From Trebonia sp963843745 (lineage in GTDB: Bacteria > Actinomycetota > Actinomycetes > Streptosporangiales > Streptosporangiaceae): a stretch of 64,000 bases of DNA. A program made the position numbers and the translations under genes. Positions 16,219 to 24,609 of this stretch are shown piece by piece. The notes under the pieces are model-generated. The model was not told the DNA's origin, searched no databases, and worked only from the letters and a program-made list of their open reading frames with translations. The first letter of the stretch is position 1. Each line of letters begins with the position of its first letter. The stretch spans positions 44,435 to 108,434 of the forward strand of contig CAWJLP010000008.1 in assembly GCA_963843745.1 (NCBI GenBank), in the 5' to 3' direction.

Positions 16219-16264
16219 GCAACTGTTTGATTGCGATATTATAGCAACCAACAGGTTGCGTCAA
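16219..16264 (-). promoter_or_regulatory. Promoter with two nested ArsR-type operators
   Basis: On the minus strand, TTGACG (16259-16264) and a perfect TATAAT (16238-16243) are separated by 15 bases. The spacer is the inverted repeat GCAACCTGTTGGTTGC (16244-16259); a second one, GCAATCAAACAGTTGC (16219-16234), covers the expected start point. Both share GCAA-N8-TTGC with centres 25 bp apart. A repressor on either site would block RNA polymerase. The signals are directly visible; assignment to the ArsR protein is inference. Confidence 0.7.
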
Positions 16265-16364
16265 TCATCCTGGGGGCGGTGTTGCCCCGGTGGCCGCTGC
16301 CAGGGGACAATTATTTTGTGACCTGCGTTTTTAGTCAGAAGTTGGCAATCTAAGGACGGTTGAC

Positions 16365-17219
16365 ATGTCTGAATCTGCCAGCACCGCACTCCGTCCGCTC
16401 CAGGAGCAGATCGAGCAGGCCAACGCGAGCGGGCGCACGCCCGTCGTGTTCATCCACGGGCTATGGCTGCTGGCCAGCAGCTGGGATCGCTGGGCCGAGC
16501 ACTTCGCCCAGGCAGGCTACGCGCCGGTGAGCCCGGGCTGGCCTGATGACCCCGACACCGTCGAAGAGGCCATCGCCGACCCCGAGGCCTTCGCCGACAA
16601 GACCATCGGCCAGGTGGCCGATCACTACTCGAGCGTCATCGGACAGCTCAGCAGCAAGCCGGCCGTGATCGGCCACTCGTTCGGCGGCCTGCTCGTCGAG
16701 ATCGTCGCCGGCCGCGGCCTCGCGGCGGTGTCGGTGGCCATCGACGCCGCCCCCTTCCGCGGCATCCCCCAGCTACCGCTCTCCTCGCTGCGCGCGGCCT
16801 CGCCCGTGCTCGGCAACCCGGCCAATAGGCACCGTGCGGTCCCGCTGACCTACGAGCAGTTCCGCTACTCGTTCGCCAACGCCGTCGACGAGGACCAGGC
16901 CAGGCGCCTGTTCGACACGTTCGCCGTCCCGGCCCCCGGCGCCCCGCTCTGGCAGGCTGCCGCGGCGAACTTCAACCCCCGCACCGAGGACAAGGTGGAC
17001 ACGCGCAATCCCGACCGGGGGCCGATGCTGATCGTGTCCGGCGAGAAGGACCACACCGTCCCGCCCACCCTGTCCCGCGCCGCCTACACCCGTCAGCAGA
17101 AGAACCCCGGCGTCACCGAGTTCACCGAGATCCCGGGCCGCGGCCACGCGCTGACCATCGACGACGGGTGGCAAGAGGTCGCCGACACTGCCCTGACCTT
17201 CATCCGCCGGTTCGCTTAG
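16365..17219 (+). CDS. Alpha/beta-hydrolase
   Basis: A 284-residue alpha/beta-hydrolase with visible catalytic elements: oxyanion motif FIHGLW (about 28-33), nucleophile elbow GHSFGG (Ser about 105), acid in GEKDHTVP and histidine in GRGHAL. Such proteins include esterases and lipases; relatives with the LWLLASSWDRWAEHF segment are common in actinobacteria, with unknown substrate. AAGGACGG lies 5 bases before ATG 16365. It lies divergently from the ArsR operon, about 100 bases past its promoter, and might share control. Confidence 0.85.
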   Translation: MSESASTALRPLQEQIEQANASGRTPVVFIHGLWLLASSWDRWAEHFAQAGYAPVSPGWPDDPDTVEEAIADPEAFADKTIGQVADHYSSVIGQLSSKPAVIGHSFGGLLVEIVAGRGLAAVSVAIDAAPFRGIPQLPLSSLRAASPVLGNPANRHRAVPLTYEQFRYSFANAVDEDQARRLFDTFAVPAPGAPLWQAAAANFNPRTEDKVDTRNPDRGPMLIVSGEKDHTVPPTLSRAAYTRQQKNPGVTEFTEIPGRGHALTIDDGWQEVADTALTFIRRFA

Positions 17220-17246
17220 CCCGGGCGACTGCCAGTCCGTGCCGCG

Positions 17247-17678
17247 CTAGTCCGCCTGGTGACCCCGGCCTGGCCTTTCAGCGCCGGCGGGGGGCTGGTC
17301 GCCGGCCGGAGAGTCTCCGGCCGGCGGTCCGGCTGGCGGGTACCGGTCATCCGGCGGCACGTTCGCGTCAAGCAGCGTGGTACTGCCTGCCGCCCGTAGC
17401 GTCGCATCGTCGGTGCGCTCCCTGAGGCGCTCGACCGTCTCGGCATCGCCGAACGGGACGCTAGCCTCTACCCGGTCGCTTGCCTTGACCTCGGGCAGGT
17501 CCATGACCTCATCGACCAAGGCGGCCCGGTCCCCGGGCCGTACGTTCTCGTTCTTCGCGTACATCGAGGTCCGGACGGTGCCGTCTGGACCTCTGGCGGT
17601 CGTTACGTCCGCCACGGCCGCGGTGCGGTCGTCGTCGTCCTTGATCTCGACATGACGCGAGGTCTCCGGGTCAGTCAT
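17247..17678 (-). CDS. Acidic hypothetical protein
   Basis: A 143-residue hydrophilic protein: an acidic N-terminal half (EIKDDDDRTAAVADVTTARG) with a conserved-looking central part (VRPGDRAALVDEVMDLPEV) and a Pro/Gly-rich tail. There is no membrane segment or signal peptide. AGGAG 5 bases upstream fixes ATG 17678. I do not recognise a named domain. It lies divergently from the next two genes (17912-19176), which are also small acidic proteins. Confidence 0.6.
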   Translation of the reverse strand: MTDPETSRHVEIKDDDDRTAAVADVTTARGPDGTVRTSMYAKNENVRPGDRAALVDEVMDLPEVKASDRVEASVPFGDAETVERLRERTDDATLRAAGSTTLLDANVPPDDRYPPAGPPAGDSPAGDQPPAGAERPGRGHQAD

Positions 17679-17911
17679 GACTTCTCCTGTGGTTCGCTCA
17701 GAGCGGCGGCCGCGAGTCACGTAAGTCGTTCCAGCTCGCCACATGTCCGAAGCAGCCCGTCGCGGCCGCAGGTACTCCAGCACCCTGCCCAGGGCACCGC
17801 GCATGAAACGGTCCGGCCGAGCGTGGGAGGGTGTCTGGCTCCAGTCGGATGCGCAGTTTGGGCGTCTGTGGCCGGGTAGCAGAAGCACATCCCAATGAAC
17901 AGGAGGATCCG

Positions 17912-18592
17912 ATGGCTGCCTGGGTATGGGTCGTGATCGTCATCGCCGTAGTGGTCGTCGTCGCGCTGGTCGCGATCGGGGCAAGGAAACGAAGAACCGC
18001 CATGCTTCGCGGCCACTTCGGCCCGGAATACGACCGGGCGGTAGAGAACAGCGAGGACCAGCGTGCGGCCGAGGCCAACCTTCGCGCACGTGAGAAGGAG
18101 CGTGCTCAGTTCGACCTCCAGCCGCTGCCGGAAGCCACCCGGCTGGGCTTCGCCAGCGAATGGCGCGATCTGCAGGAGCGGTTCGTCGACCAGCCGGCGC
18201 AAGCCACAGGTGCTGCTGACACCCTCATCATCCGCGTGATGGAAGCACGGGGTTACCCGATGAAGGACTTCGATGCGCAGGCCGAACTGATCTCGGTCGA
18301 CCATCCGGACACCGTTGAGAACTACCGGTTCGCGCACGCCGTACAGCAGCGTGCCGAGATACAGCAGGCCAGCACCGAAGACCTGCGCGAGGCACTGCTG
18401 CGGTACCGGTCCCTGTTCGACGAACTGCTCCGCCCGGAAGGCAACGGCACGGCAGGAGTCGACGGCCAAGCGCAGCCAGCCGACTACGACAGCAGGCAGC
18501 GTGTGGAGGCCGGGGAAAGCGGCAGCGCGGGTCCCGCGGTTTCGGACACGGAATACGACAACCAGCAGATAGGACGGCGAGAGGGACGATGA
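17912..18592 (+). CDS. Membrane-anchored acidic protein, first of a paralogous pair
   Basis: A 226-residue protein. An N-terminal helix (about residues 3-23) anchors it; the body is helical and charged, with AMLRGHFGPEYDRAVENSED and EWRDLQERFVDQPAQATGAAD followed by STEDLREALLRYRSLFDELL; the last 45 residues are low-complexity. AGGAGG precedes ATG 17912. The WRDLQ and YRSLF blocks recur in the next gene, so both share a domain. Its stop overlaps that gene's ATG by four bases. Similar proteins are frequent hypothetical secreted or stress proteins in actinobacteria; function unknown. Confidence 0.75.
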   Translation: MAAWVWVVIVIAVVVVVALVAIGARKRRTAMLRGHFGPEYDRAVENSEDQRAAEANLRAREKERAQFDLQPLPEATRLGFASEWRDLQERFVDQPAQATGAADTLIIRVMEARGYPMKDFDAQAELISVDHPDTVENYRFAHAVQQRAEIQQASTEDLREALLRYRSLFDELLRPEGNGTAGVDGQAQPADYDSRQRVEAGESGSAGPAVSDTEYDNQQIGRREGR

Positions 18593-19176
18593 ACGACGCT
18601 GACAACACCCAGGACCAGGGGCTGACCACCGAGCAGATCGCTACTGCCGGCCGCGCGCCGGCTCAGGAGGACATCCCCGCGTCGGCCGGCCGCCCCGGCT
18701 ACGATGACGGCAACGCCGCCCCCCTCGCCACGGATCATGCGGTATCCGGGCACGACGACCGCGGTGCGCCGGACGCCGGCAACGGCGGCAGCTACGATGA
18801 CGGCAACGCCGCTCCCCTCGCCACGGATCATGCGGTATCCGGGCACGACGACCGCGGTGCGCCGGACACCGGCAACGGCGGGCGCATCGCAGCTGACCCC
18901 GGATCGCATGCCAGCCTGCTGGATGACAGCGAGCTGCAGAACATGACCATGCGCTGGAAGGACATCCAGGCAGAGTTCGTCGACGAGCCGACGACAGCGG
19001 TCCGGGAAGCCGACGCGCTCGTAGCGGAGCTCATGCAGCGGCTGGCCACGATGTTCGCCTCCGAGCGCGCCGAACTCGAAAACCGCTGGGCCGGCGGTAA
19101 CGAGGTGTCCACGGAAGAACTCAGGCAAGGGCTCCGCCTCTACCGCTCGTTCTTCGAGCGGCTGCTCGCCGCGTAG
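18589..19176 (+). CDS. Soluble paralogue with internal 31-residue tandem repeat
   Basis: A 195-residue protein. The N-terminal half contains two nearly identical 31-residue units (YDDGNAAPLATDHAVSGHDD in each) encoded by a 93-bp tandem repeat. The C-terminal half, RWKDIQAEFVDEPTTAVREA to STEELRQGLRLYRSFFERLL, matches the body of the upstream membrane protein, without its anchor. The four-base overlap implies coupled expression; the two products may associate through the shared domain. No named family is recognised. Confidence 0.7.
   Translation: MNDADNTQDQGLTTEQIATAGRAPAQEDIPASAGRPGYDDGNAAPLATDHAVSGHDDRGAPDAGNGGSYDDGNAAPLATDHAVSGHDDRGAPDTGNGGRIAADPGSHASLLDDSELQNMTMRWKDIQAEFVDEPTTAVREADALVAELMQRLATMFASERAELENRWAGGNEVSTEELRQGLRLYRSFFERLLAA
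18699..18884 (+). repeat. Two tandem 93-bp in-frame repeat units
   Basis: Units start at 18699 and 18792; they differ at only a few positions (C/T in GCCGC(C/T)CCC and G/A in GAC(G/A)CC). The period is a multiple of three, so unit number could change without breaking the frame. Recent duplication is likely given near identity. Confidence 0.8.
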
Positions 19177-19209
19177 CCGGCTATCCAACCGCCCGTACGT
19201 GAGCAAGGG

Positions 19210-19746
19210 TCAGCAACTGGCCCAGTCACGGCCGAACCAGCGCCGTACGCGGCTGGTACCGAACTCGGCCTTGTCGGCCAGCAGCAGGGCGGAGGGCTCA
19301 TCGAACCGCGCGTTCGGGCGCTCTCCGCTGCGGAAGGTCACCTCGACACGAGCGACCCGGTCGTGACCGAACTCGATGTAGCAGATTCCCTTGCCGTCAT
19401 AGGTCCGTCATAGGACCGTGCGCGCCGGGCCGGCCGTGCCTGGCGATCAGCTGGTCGGCGACGACGTTGAACGCGCCGGCGTCCGTCTCGACCCGGCGCC
19501 GCACCGGGTCGATGGACCGGATCGCGGTCTGGACGAACCGGACGCCCGGCTTCACCAGGTCGCGCTAGGATGCCGGACCGCCTGCGGCGTGGTGCGGCCG
19601 AACATCACGTCGAGCTTGGAGAAGCCGAACACGAATCCGTCGGCCCTGTCGATCAGCACGATGCCGACGTCATCGCCGAGCTCGTCGGAGAGCCGGGTGG
19701 TCAGCTCCAGGCCGCCGAAGCCGGCGCCGAGCACGAGAACGCGCAC
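19210..19746 (-). pseudogene. FAD-dependent oxidoreductase (NDH-2/sulfide:quinone reductase-like), deleted and frameshifted
   Basis: ATG 19746 opens a typical Rossmann start, MRVLVLGAGFGGLELTTRLS, continuing to DRADGFVFGFSKLDVMFGRT. Near 19565 the frame shifts: the next codons RDLVKPGVRFVQTAIRSIDP are in another frame. At about 19410 the sequence jumps to the protein's C-terminal block (GICYIEFGHDRVARVEVTFR and EFGTSRVRRWFGRDWASC) ending at TGA 19210-19212. Most of the catalytic middle, about 240 residues, is missing. Three lesions make it non-functional. Confidence 0.65.
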
Positions 19747-19748
19747 CC

Positions 19749-19819
19749 GTCAGTCCTTGAGCAGCTGGCGGGCCATCACCATGCGCTGGATCTGGTTGGT
19801 GCCCTCGTAGATCTGGGTG
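19749..19819. repeat. 71-bp direct copy of the acyl-CoA dehydrogenase 3' end (distal copy)
   Basis: These 71 bases are identical to 22910-22980, the last codons and stop of the acyl-CoA dehydrogenase gene, in the same orientation. Beyond 19819 similarity stops abruptly. A partial gene end repeated about 3.1 kb away is the signature left when an element integrates at the 3' end of a gene; it could also be a simple segmental duplication. Confidence 0.75.
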
Positions 19820-20205
19820 TTGTTGGACGTGGTTGTCTGTGATCAGGACTTTTATTCGTGACTGCCTGCCTGACCTCGCATACGACTGGTGGCTGATGAT
19901 GAGCGTCTTTCGCTGCCTTCCGGGCTCTGACGGAACATAGACGGAACAGCGTCGTGCAGCGCCAGGCCGACCGTGACGTTGGTCAGTGCGCCGTCCCCGG
20001 AGCCGCCAGGTAGCCAAAGCGATAGTCGTTAGCAACCGGTGACGGCACAAGTTGCCCTAGACACTTAGGAATTCGCTCACCTCGGCCTCAATGTGCCCTT
20101 GATTGGCGCCAGGCTTGGTCGCGGCCGTCAGGGAGCGGCCGGCGCCCGCGGCCCCGGCACAGCCTGACCTTAGCCCACAATGGGAAGGGGCGAACGGAGG
20201 GAGTC
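19820..20205. other. Degenerate spacer next to the 71-bp repeat
   Basis: About 390 bases with stops in all frames. On the minus strand GDGALTNVTVGLALHDAVPS then SPEGSERRSSSATSRMRGQ reads open up to TAA near 19847, which may be a gene tail, but I cannot name it. The word ACGGAACATAGACGGAACAG at 19931-19951 has a close match at 22799-22817 near the other end of the 3.2-kb segment. Confidence 0.35.
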
Positions 20206-21075
20206 ATGCCAGCTGCCACCAGGGAACTGCTGCCGCCGAAGCGCATCGCGGTCAAGGGGAGGCCGATCAGGCTCCGCTGGCTGCAGCAGATCATCTGGGC
20301 GTTCCTGGCCGCGAACGCCGGGGCGCTGATCATGGTCGCCCTGTACTACCTGTTCGTACAGCTGCGATGGCACGTCGGCGGGCACACGTTCCTCTACCTC
20401 AAGCCCGACTGGGACAACCTGTTCAGTTTCCGCGGCTGGGCCGCCGACCGGCACGACTTCCGCGACGTGTATGAGGCGATCCTGGCCACCCTGTTCGTCA
20501 AGTCACTGCTGGCGAACTGGCGCAAGCACGACCGGCGCGCCCCGGCCTGGTACGTCCTGCTCTCGCCGATCCTGATCGTGGTGGTCGCGTTCCCGATCGT
20601 CGCGGCCGGCGTCTGGCTGATCAACCACGCCCTGCCGTATCTGTGGCACGCGCTGTTCGCCCACCACGTCGTGCGCAACCCAGTCCACATGACGGGCCGG
20701 CTGGCCTGGCTGGGCACCTACCTGGCCGGTTATCCGTGGCAGCCGGCGGCGATCGGCATCCTGGCCGGGCTGGTGGTGCACCGCGTGTACGCCCCGGCCG
20801 GCAACACCGTCCAGCTGTACTTCGTGGGCCGCTCGGTCGACAGGACCAGAGACGGCATCGCGGCCGGCGAGGAGAACCCGCACCGGCACCTGCCCCGCTG
20901 GCCGTGGCCACCGCTGATCAGGGAACGCGCCGCCTGGATCATGCAAAGCGACCAGCCCGTGCCCGACCGCACCTTCAACATCACGTGGGCGGTCCGGATC
21001 GTCATCGTCATCCTTACCGCCCTGGCCATCTACGGCGCCTACGTCCGCTACGTGATAGCGAAAGGCCACGGATAG
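20206..21075 (+). CDS. Multi-span membrane protein of unknown function
   Basis: A 289-residue protein with about five hydrophobic segments (near 26-50, 105-122, 124-150, 168-195 and 262-285) and a conserved-looking LRWHVGGHTFLYLKPDWDNL loop. GGAGGGAG about 3 bases before ATG 20206 is a strong ribosome site. No catalytic motif is apparent. It is the largest gene within the segment bounded by the 71-bp direct repeats; membrane proteins of similar make-up occur on actinobacterial integrative elements, but that comparison is from memory and weak. Confidence 0.7.
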   Translation: MPAATRELLPPKRIAVKGRPIRLRWLQQIIWAFLAANAGALIMVALYYLFVQLRWHVGGHTFLYLKPDWDNLFSFRGWAADRHDFRDVYEAILATLFVKSLLANWRKHDRRAPAWYVLLSPILIVVVAFPIVAAGVWLINHALPYLWHALFAHHVVRNPVHMTGRLAWLGTYLAGYPWQPAAIGILAGLVVHRVYAPAGNTVQLYFVGRSVDRTRDGIAAGEENPHRHLPRWPWPPLIRERAAWIMQSDQPVPDRTFNITWAVRIVIVILTALAIYGAYVRYVIAKGHG

Positions 21076-21191
21076 GGTCACATTGGATTGGTGTCGTGAT
21101 CAGACCGGAATGTCAGCAACTCCCATCGTCTACCTGCTATATGAGTTAACGTGCGGCCGGAGGAGGTCGCCGGGACAAAGGAGTCTGCGGG

Positions 21192-21551
21192 ATGACGCGG
21201 TATTTGATCTCGTTTGGTGCTGACGCGATGGACGACATCCACGACTAGGACATGCCCGCCGTGGCCAAGGCCGCGCACGCAGCGGTCGAGGAGGCCGTGA
21301 ACGCTGGCGTGTTTGTGTGCGGCGGCGGCCTGGAAGACCAGCGGGCGAGCATCGTGGCCACCGACGGGACGGTCACCGACGGCCCGTACCCGGAGGCCAT
21401 CAGCGGCCTCACGGTCGTCGAGGTGCCCTCACGCGAGGAGGCGCTGAAGTGGGCTGCCAAGATCGCCGTCGCCTGCCGCTGTGCGCAAGAGGTCCGGGAG
21501 TTCGGGCCCGACCCCGAACTCGACGAGATGCTCCACCAGGCAGATAGGTGA
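21192..21551 (+). pseudogene. YCII-related protein with in-frame amber codon
   Basis: ATG 21192, preceded by AAGGAG, starts MTRYLISFGADAMDDIHD, then TAG at 21246-21248, and the same frame continues DMPAVAKAAHAAVEEAVNAG to ADR and TGA at 21549-21551. Joined, these are a standard 120-residue YCII/DGPF-type protein (VCGGGLEDQRASIVATDGTV, PYPEAISGLTVVEVPSREEA), and family members have Glu or another residue at the stop position. A single substitution (GAG to TAG) explains it. Translation could restart at ATG 21252, but the first beta strand would be lost. Confidence 0.7.
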
Positions 21552-21763
21552 CGGTGACGTCAACCTGCCGTCTGAAAGGCTAGGCTCCGCAGCTTCCCAG
21601 AACGGCGGCTGGCCATATCCAGATCCGCGCAGCGAGACTCAGATCCTAGGAACCGTCAAGCGTCACCTGAACCCAAACCGGGCGGATTCACTTGATGTGC
21701 GACACGGCTGCTCGTCGATTGGCGCCTGGTTCGGTGCCGGGCCCGGCTGGCAGACTGACCGCC

Positions 21764-22366
21764 ATGAGTACCCCGGACCAGAAATCGGACCTCCGCCAGT
21801 ACCTGCAGCAGGCTCGGGAGGCCATGCTCTGGAAGCTCGACGGGCTCAGCGACTATGACATCCGCCGCCCGGTGACGCCGACCGGCACCAATCTGCTCGG
21901 CATGGTCAAGCACCTGGCCGGGTGCGAGATCAGGCACTTCGGGGGCGGTACCTTCGGGAGACCGCTCGTCGATCCCCCGCTTTGGGCTGACCTCAAGTTG
22001 CTGGAGCGCGAGCCTATGTCGGATATGTGGGCAACCGCAACGGAGTCGCGGGACTACATCGCCGGATGGTACAGGAGAGCGTGGGCTCACGCGGACGAGA
22101 CGTTCGACGCGCTCGAACTCACTGCTGTCGGCCATGTCCCCTGGTGGCCAGGCGACCGCTCTGAGGTAACCCTGCACCGGATCATGGTCCACATGATCGC
22201 GGAGACGCACCGGCATGCTGGTCACGCCAACATCGTCAGAGAGCTCATCGACGGATCGGCTGGCCTGCGCGCAGGCGCCAGCTACTTGCCCGCCACCGAC
22301 CCGGCCTGGTGGGCCGACTACCGGGCGCGGCTGGAGCGCATCGCGCACTCGGCAAGCACAGCCTGA
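21764..22366 (+). CDS. DinB/DUF664-family protein
   Basis: A 200-residue four-helix-bundle protein of the DinB superfamily, DUF664 branch. Candidate metal-binding histidines lie in MVKHLAGCEIRHFGGG (about 46-60) and HMIAETHRHAGHANIVRE (about 146-163). Actinobacterial relatives include mycothiol-dependent transferases, so a thiol-transfer role is plausible. ATG 21764 is chosen because MSTPDQKSDLRQYLQQAREA is the usual start; upstream codons look non-coding. It lies within the 71-bp-repeat-bounded segment. Confidence 0.8.
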   Translation: MSTPDQKSDLRQYLQQAREAMLWKLDGLSDYDIRRPVTPTGTNLLGMVKHLAGCEIRHFGGGTFGRPLVDPPLWADLKLLEREPMSDMWATATESRDYIAGWYRRAWAHADETFDALELTAVGHVPWWPGDRSEVTLHRIMVHMIAETHRHAGHANIVRELIDGSAGLRAGASYLPATDPAWWADYRARLERIAHSASTA

Positions 22367-22909
22367 CCATCCCACGGCGACGTGCGGAACCCAAGAAACC
22401 TAGGGACTGTCGCAAGTTAAGCGAAGCCGATCCGTCGCGCATCAAGTGGAGCTAGGCAACGGTCGGCCGTACGGTGAAACCCTCGCGGCGGCCTGGCCCG
22501 CACCTAGCTTGCAGCAGGAACAGCGGTGAGCGTGGCGAGCTGGTCGAGGTAATCCCGCGTCTTAGTCTCGGTCGGGTACTGGTCGTGGAGGGTGATCCTG
22601 GCATCGGCTAACCGCATCGGCGCTCGTTCGCGGCACATCAGCAGGTACCCGCCCCGCTCCTACTCCCTGCCATGGGAAAAGCCGGACGGGAAACGGCATG
22701 CCTGCAACCTGCTGTTCCGGTGCGCGTCTGACGACCAGCACGTCAAGGCCCGCAGCTACTCGGAGACTGTCCGGGGAACCGGGAACGCTCTCACGGAACA
22801 GAGACGGAACAGGCCTGATCGCGAAGCACGTGGACCTGTCGGCTCGCCCTGCTGACGGCTTCCCCTCAGCTCCGGCAGGCTGTCGTTCCCCGCAGCTCAG
22901 CGCCCTAAC
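22367..22909. other. Degenerate spacer up to the acyl-CoA dehydrogenase stop
   Basis: About 540 bases with no intact gene. A minus-strand tail, HDQYPTETKTRDYLDQLATL to a TAG at 22505-22507, looks like the last 25 residues of a protein, possibly a transposase or HTH protein, but nothing upstream supports it. CACGGAACAGAGACGGAACA at 22798-22817 echoes a word near 19931. Confidence 0.35.
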
Positions 22910-22980
22910 GTCAGTCCTTGAGCAGCTGGCGGGCCATCACCATGCGCTGGATCTGGTTGGTGCCCTCGTAGATCTGGGTG
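22910..22980. repeat. 71-bp direct repeat, gene-proximal copy
   Basis: Identical to 19749-19819. Here it is contiguous with the acyl-CoA dehydrogenase gene and begins at the base next to the stop codon (TGA, minus strand, 22911-22913), covering the last 23 codons or so. Confidence 0.75.
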
Positions 22981-24072
22981 ATCTTCGCGTCCCGCATCAT
23001 CCGCTCGACCGGGTAGTCGCTGACGTAGCCGTAGCCGCCGAGCAGCTGCACGGCGTCCGTCGTGACCGACATCGCCACGTCCGAGGCCAGGCACTTGGCG
23101 GCCGAGGAGAAGAACGTCAGGTCCCCGACCTTCTCCCCCGCCATCGCCAGCTCCGACTTGGCGGCCGCGGCGTAGGTGAGCTGCCGCGCCGCCTCCAGGT
23201 TCATGGCCATGTCGGCGAGCATGAACTGCACGCCCTGGAAGTCGGCGACCGCGTGGCCGAACTGCCGGCGTTCCTTCACGTAGCCGACCGCGTAATCGAG
23301 CGCGCCCTGCGCGATCCCCAGCGCCTGCGCCGCGATCGTGATCCGGGTGTGGTCCAGGGTGCGCAGCGCGATCTTGAAGCCCTGGCCCTCGTCGCCGACC
23401 AGCCGGGAGGCGGGGATCTCGCAGTTGTCGAAGTACAGCTCGCGCGTCGGGGAGCCCTTGATGCCCAGCTTGTGTTCTGGCGCGCCGAACGAGAAGCCCG
23501 CGTCCCCGTCCTCCACCACGAACGCCGAGATCCCGTTCGGCCCGGCCGCGGGATCGGTCACCGCCATCACGGTGTAGAACTTCGACACCCCGGCGTTGGT
23601 GATCCACCGCTTCACGCCGTTGAGCACGTAGCCGTCGCCCGTCCGCGCCGCCCTGGTGCGCATGGCGGCCGCGTCCGAGCCGGCCTCCGGTTCTGACAGG
23701 GCGTAGGAGAACATCCCCTCGCCGCGCGCCACCGAGCAGCAGATAGTGCCGCTTGACCTCATCCGACGCGCCGAGCAGCAGCGGCATCGTGCCGAGCTTG
23801 TTCACCGCGGGGATCAGCGACGACGTGGCGCAGGCCCTGGCGACCTCCTCGATGACGATCGCCGTGGCCAGGGCGTCGCCGCCCGCGCCGCCGTACTCCT
23901 CGGGGATGTGCAGCGCGTGGAAGTCGGCCTTGACCAGCGCCTCGTACACGTCCCAGGGGAACTCCGCGGTCCGGTCGATCTCGGCCGCCCGCGGCGCGAT
24001 CTTGTCGTCGGCGAGGGCGCGGACGGCTTCCCGCAGCGCCAGGTGTTCTTCAGACAGGTCAAACGTGCTCAT
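22911..24072 (-). pseudogene. Acyl-CoA dehydrogenase with an apparent frameshift
   Basis: ATG 24072 gives MSTFDLSEEHLALREAVRAL and HIPEEYGGAGGDALATAIVI, the N-terminal and middle start of an acyl-CoA dehydrogenase. Near 23742 the frame changes: the rest (MFSYALSEPEAGSDAAAMRT, KRWITNAGVSKFYTVMAVT, to IYEGTNQIQRMVMARQLLKD) continues one base out of register. The conserved catalytic-domain and C-terminal signatures are all present, so the join is one indel in ACTATCTGCTGCTCGGTGGC. It may be a sequencing error, in which case this is a normal 387-residue flavoenzyme oxidising acyl-CoA to enoyl-CoA in beta-oxidation. Confidence 0.7.
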
Positions 24073-24133
24073 GCCCAGATCGTAACGGTGCCCGTCAGGT
24101 CACCGAACGGGCACTGCACGCGGGCGGGCCGTG

Positions 24134-24361
24134 TCAGGCAGTCTCTTCCTCGCGGGCAGCCGGCTCCTGGTCGGCGGCCTTCTCCTCGGCGGGCTCGCGC
24201 GGGCTCGGCACCGACACCGCGTGGGCCGGGCGGTGCGCCGCCGCTCCCGCGGCCGGACGCGGCGGCCACTGGATCCCGCCCCGCGGTGCGGCGTGCTTGC
24301 CGCTGCTCCGGTATAGACCCAGCGACCGGAATGGGCGCCTCTTGGTAACTGAAAAGCTCAT
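24134..24361 (-). CDS. Small basic/Pro-rich hypothetical protein (75 aa)
   Basis: ATG 24361, with GGGGGAG 3 bases upstream, encodes 75 residues: a basic start (MSFSVTKRRPFRSLGLYRSS), a Pro/Ala-rich middle and an acidic end (EEKAADQEPAAREEETA). There is no membrane segment. Ribosome site and biased third positions support it; no family is recognised. About 250 bases of non-coding sequence, with G+C well below the average, separate it from purE. Confidence 0.45.
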   Translation of the reverse strand: MSFSVTKRRPFRSLGLYRSSGKHAAPRGGIQWPPRPAAGAAAHRPAHAVSVPSPREPAEEKAADQEPAAREEETA

Positions 24362-24609
24362 GTCTCCCCCATGACCGATTAACGCAATGTGCCCGATCTC
24401 CCCACCGGCCACATGCAACCGTTTCCGTTTCGATTGGCGGTACTTCTCCCAGAATGCCCTAGCGCCTCAGAGATAAAACTTCCCGCGAGGAGCTACTGCC
24501 CTCAAGACGATATCTAACCTTGTCAAAACAGCGAGGCAGGAGGGGCGCACGAATTTGCTGAGAGCAATGGGACGGTGGTGAGACGGCCGGGCCCGTTCCG
24601 GATAACTGG

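Noticed and set aside
19820..20050. Tyrosine integrase C-terminus beside the 71-bp repeat
   Set aside because: The open minus-strand tail has no catalytic Arg/His/Tyr motif that I can recognise, so I did not call an integrase; a profile search could reopen this.
24362..24609. Sigma-70-type promoter around TTGACA at about 24516
   Set aside because: A TTGACA word is present on the minus strand but no convincing -10 lies at 16-18 bases.
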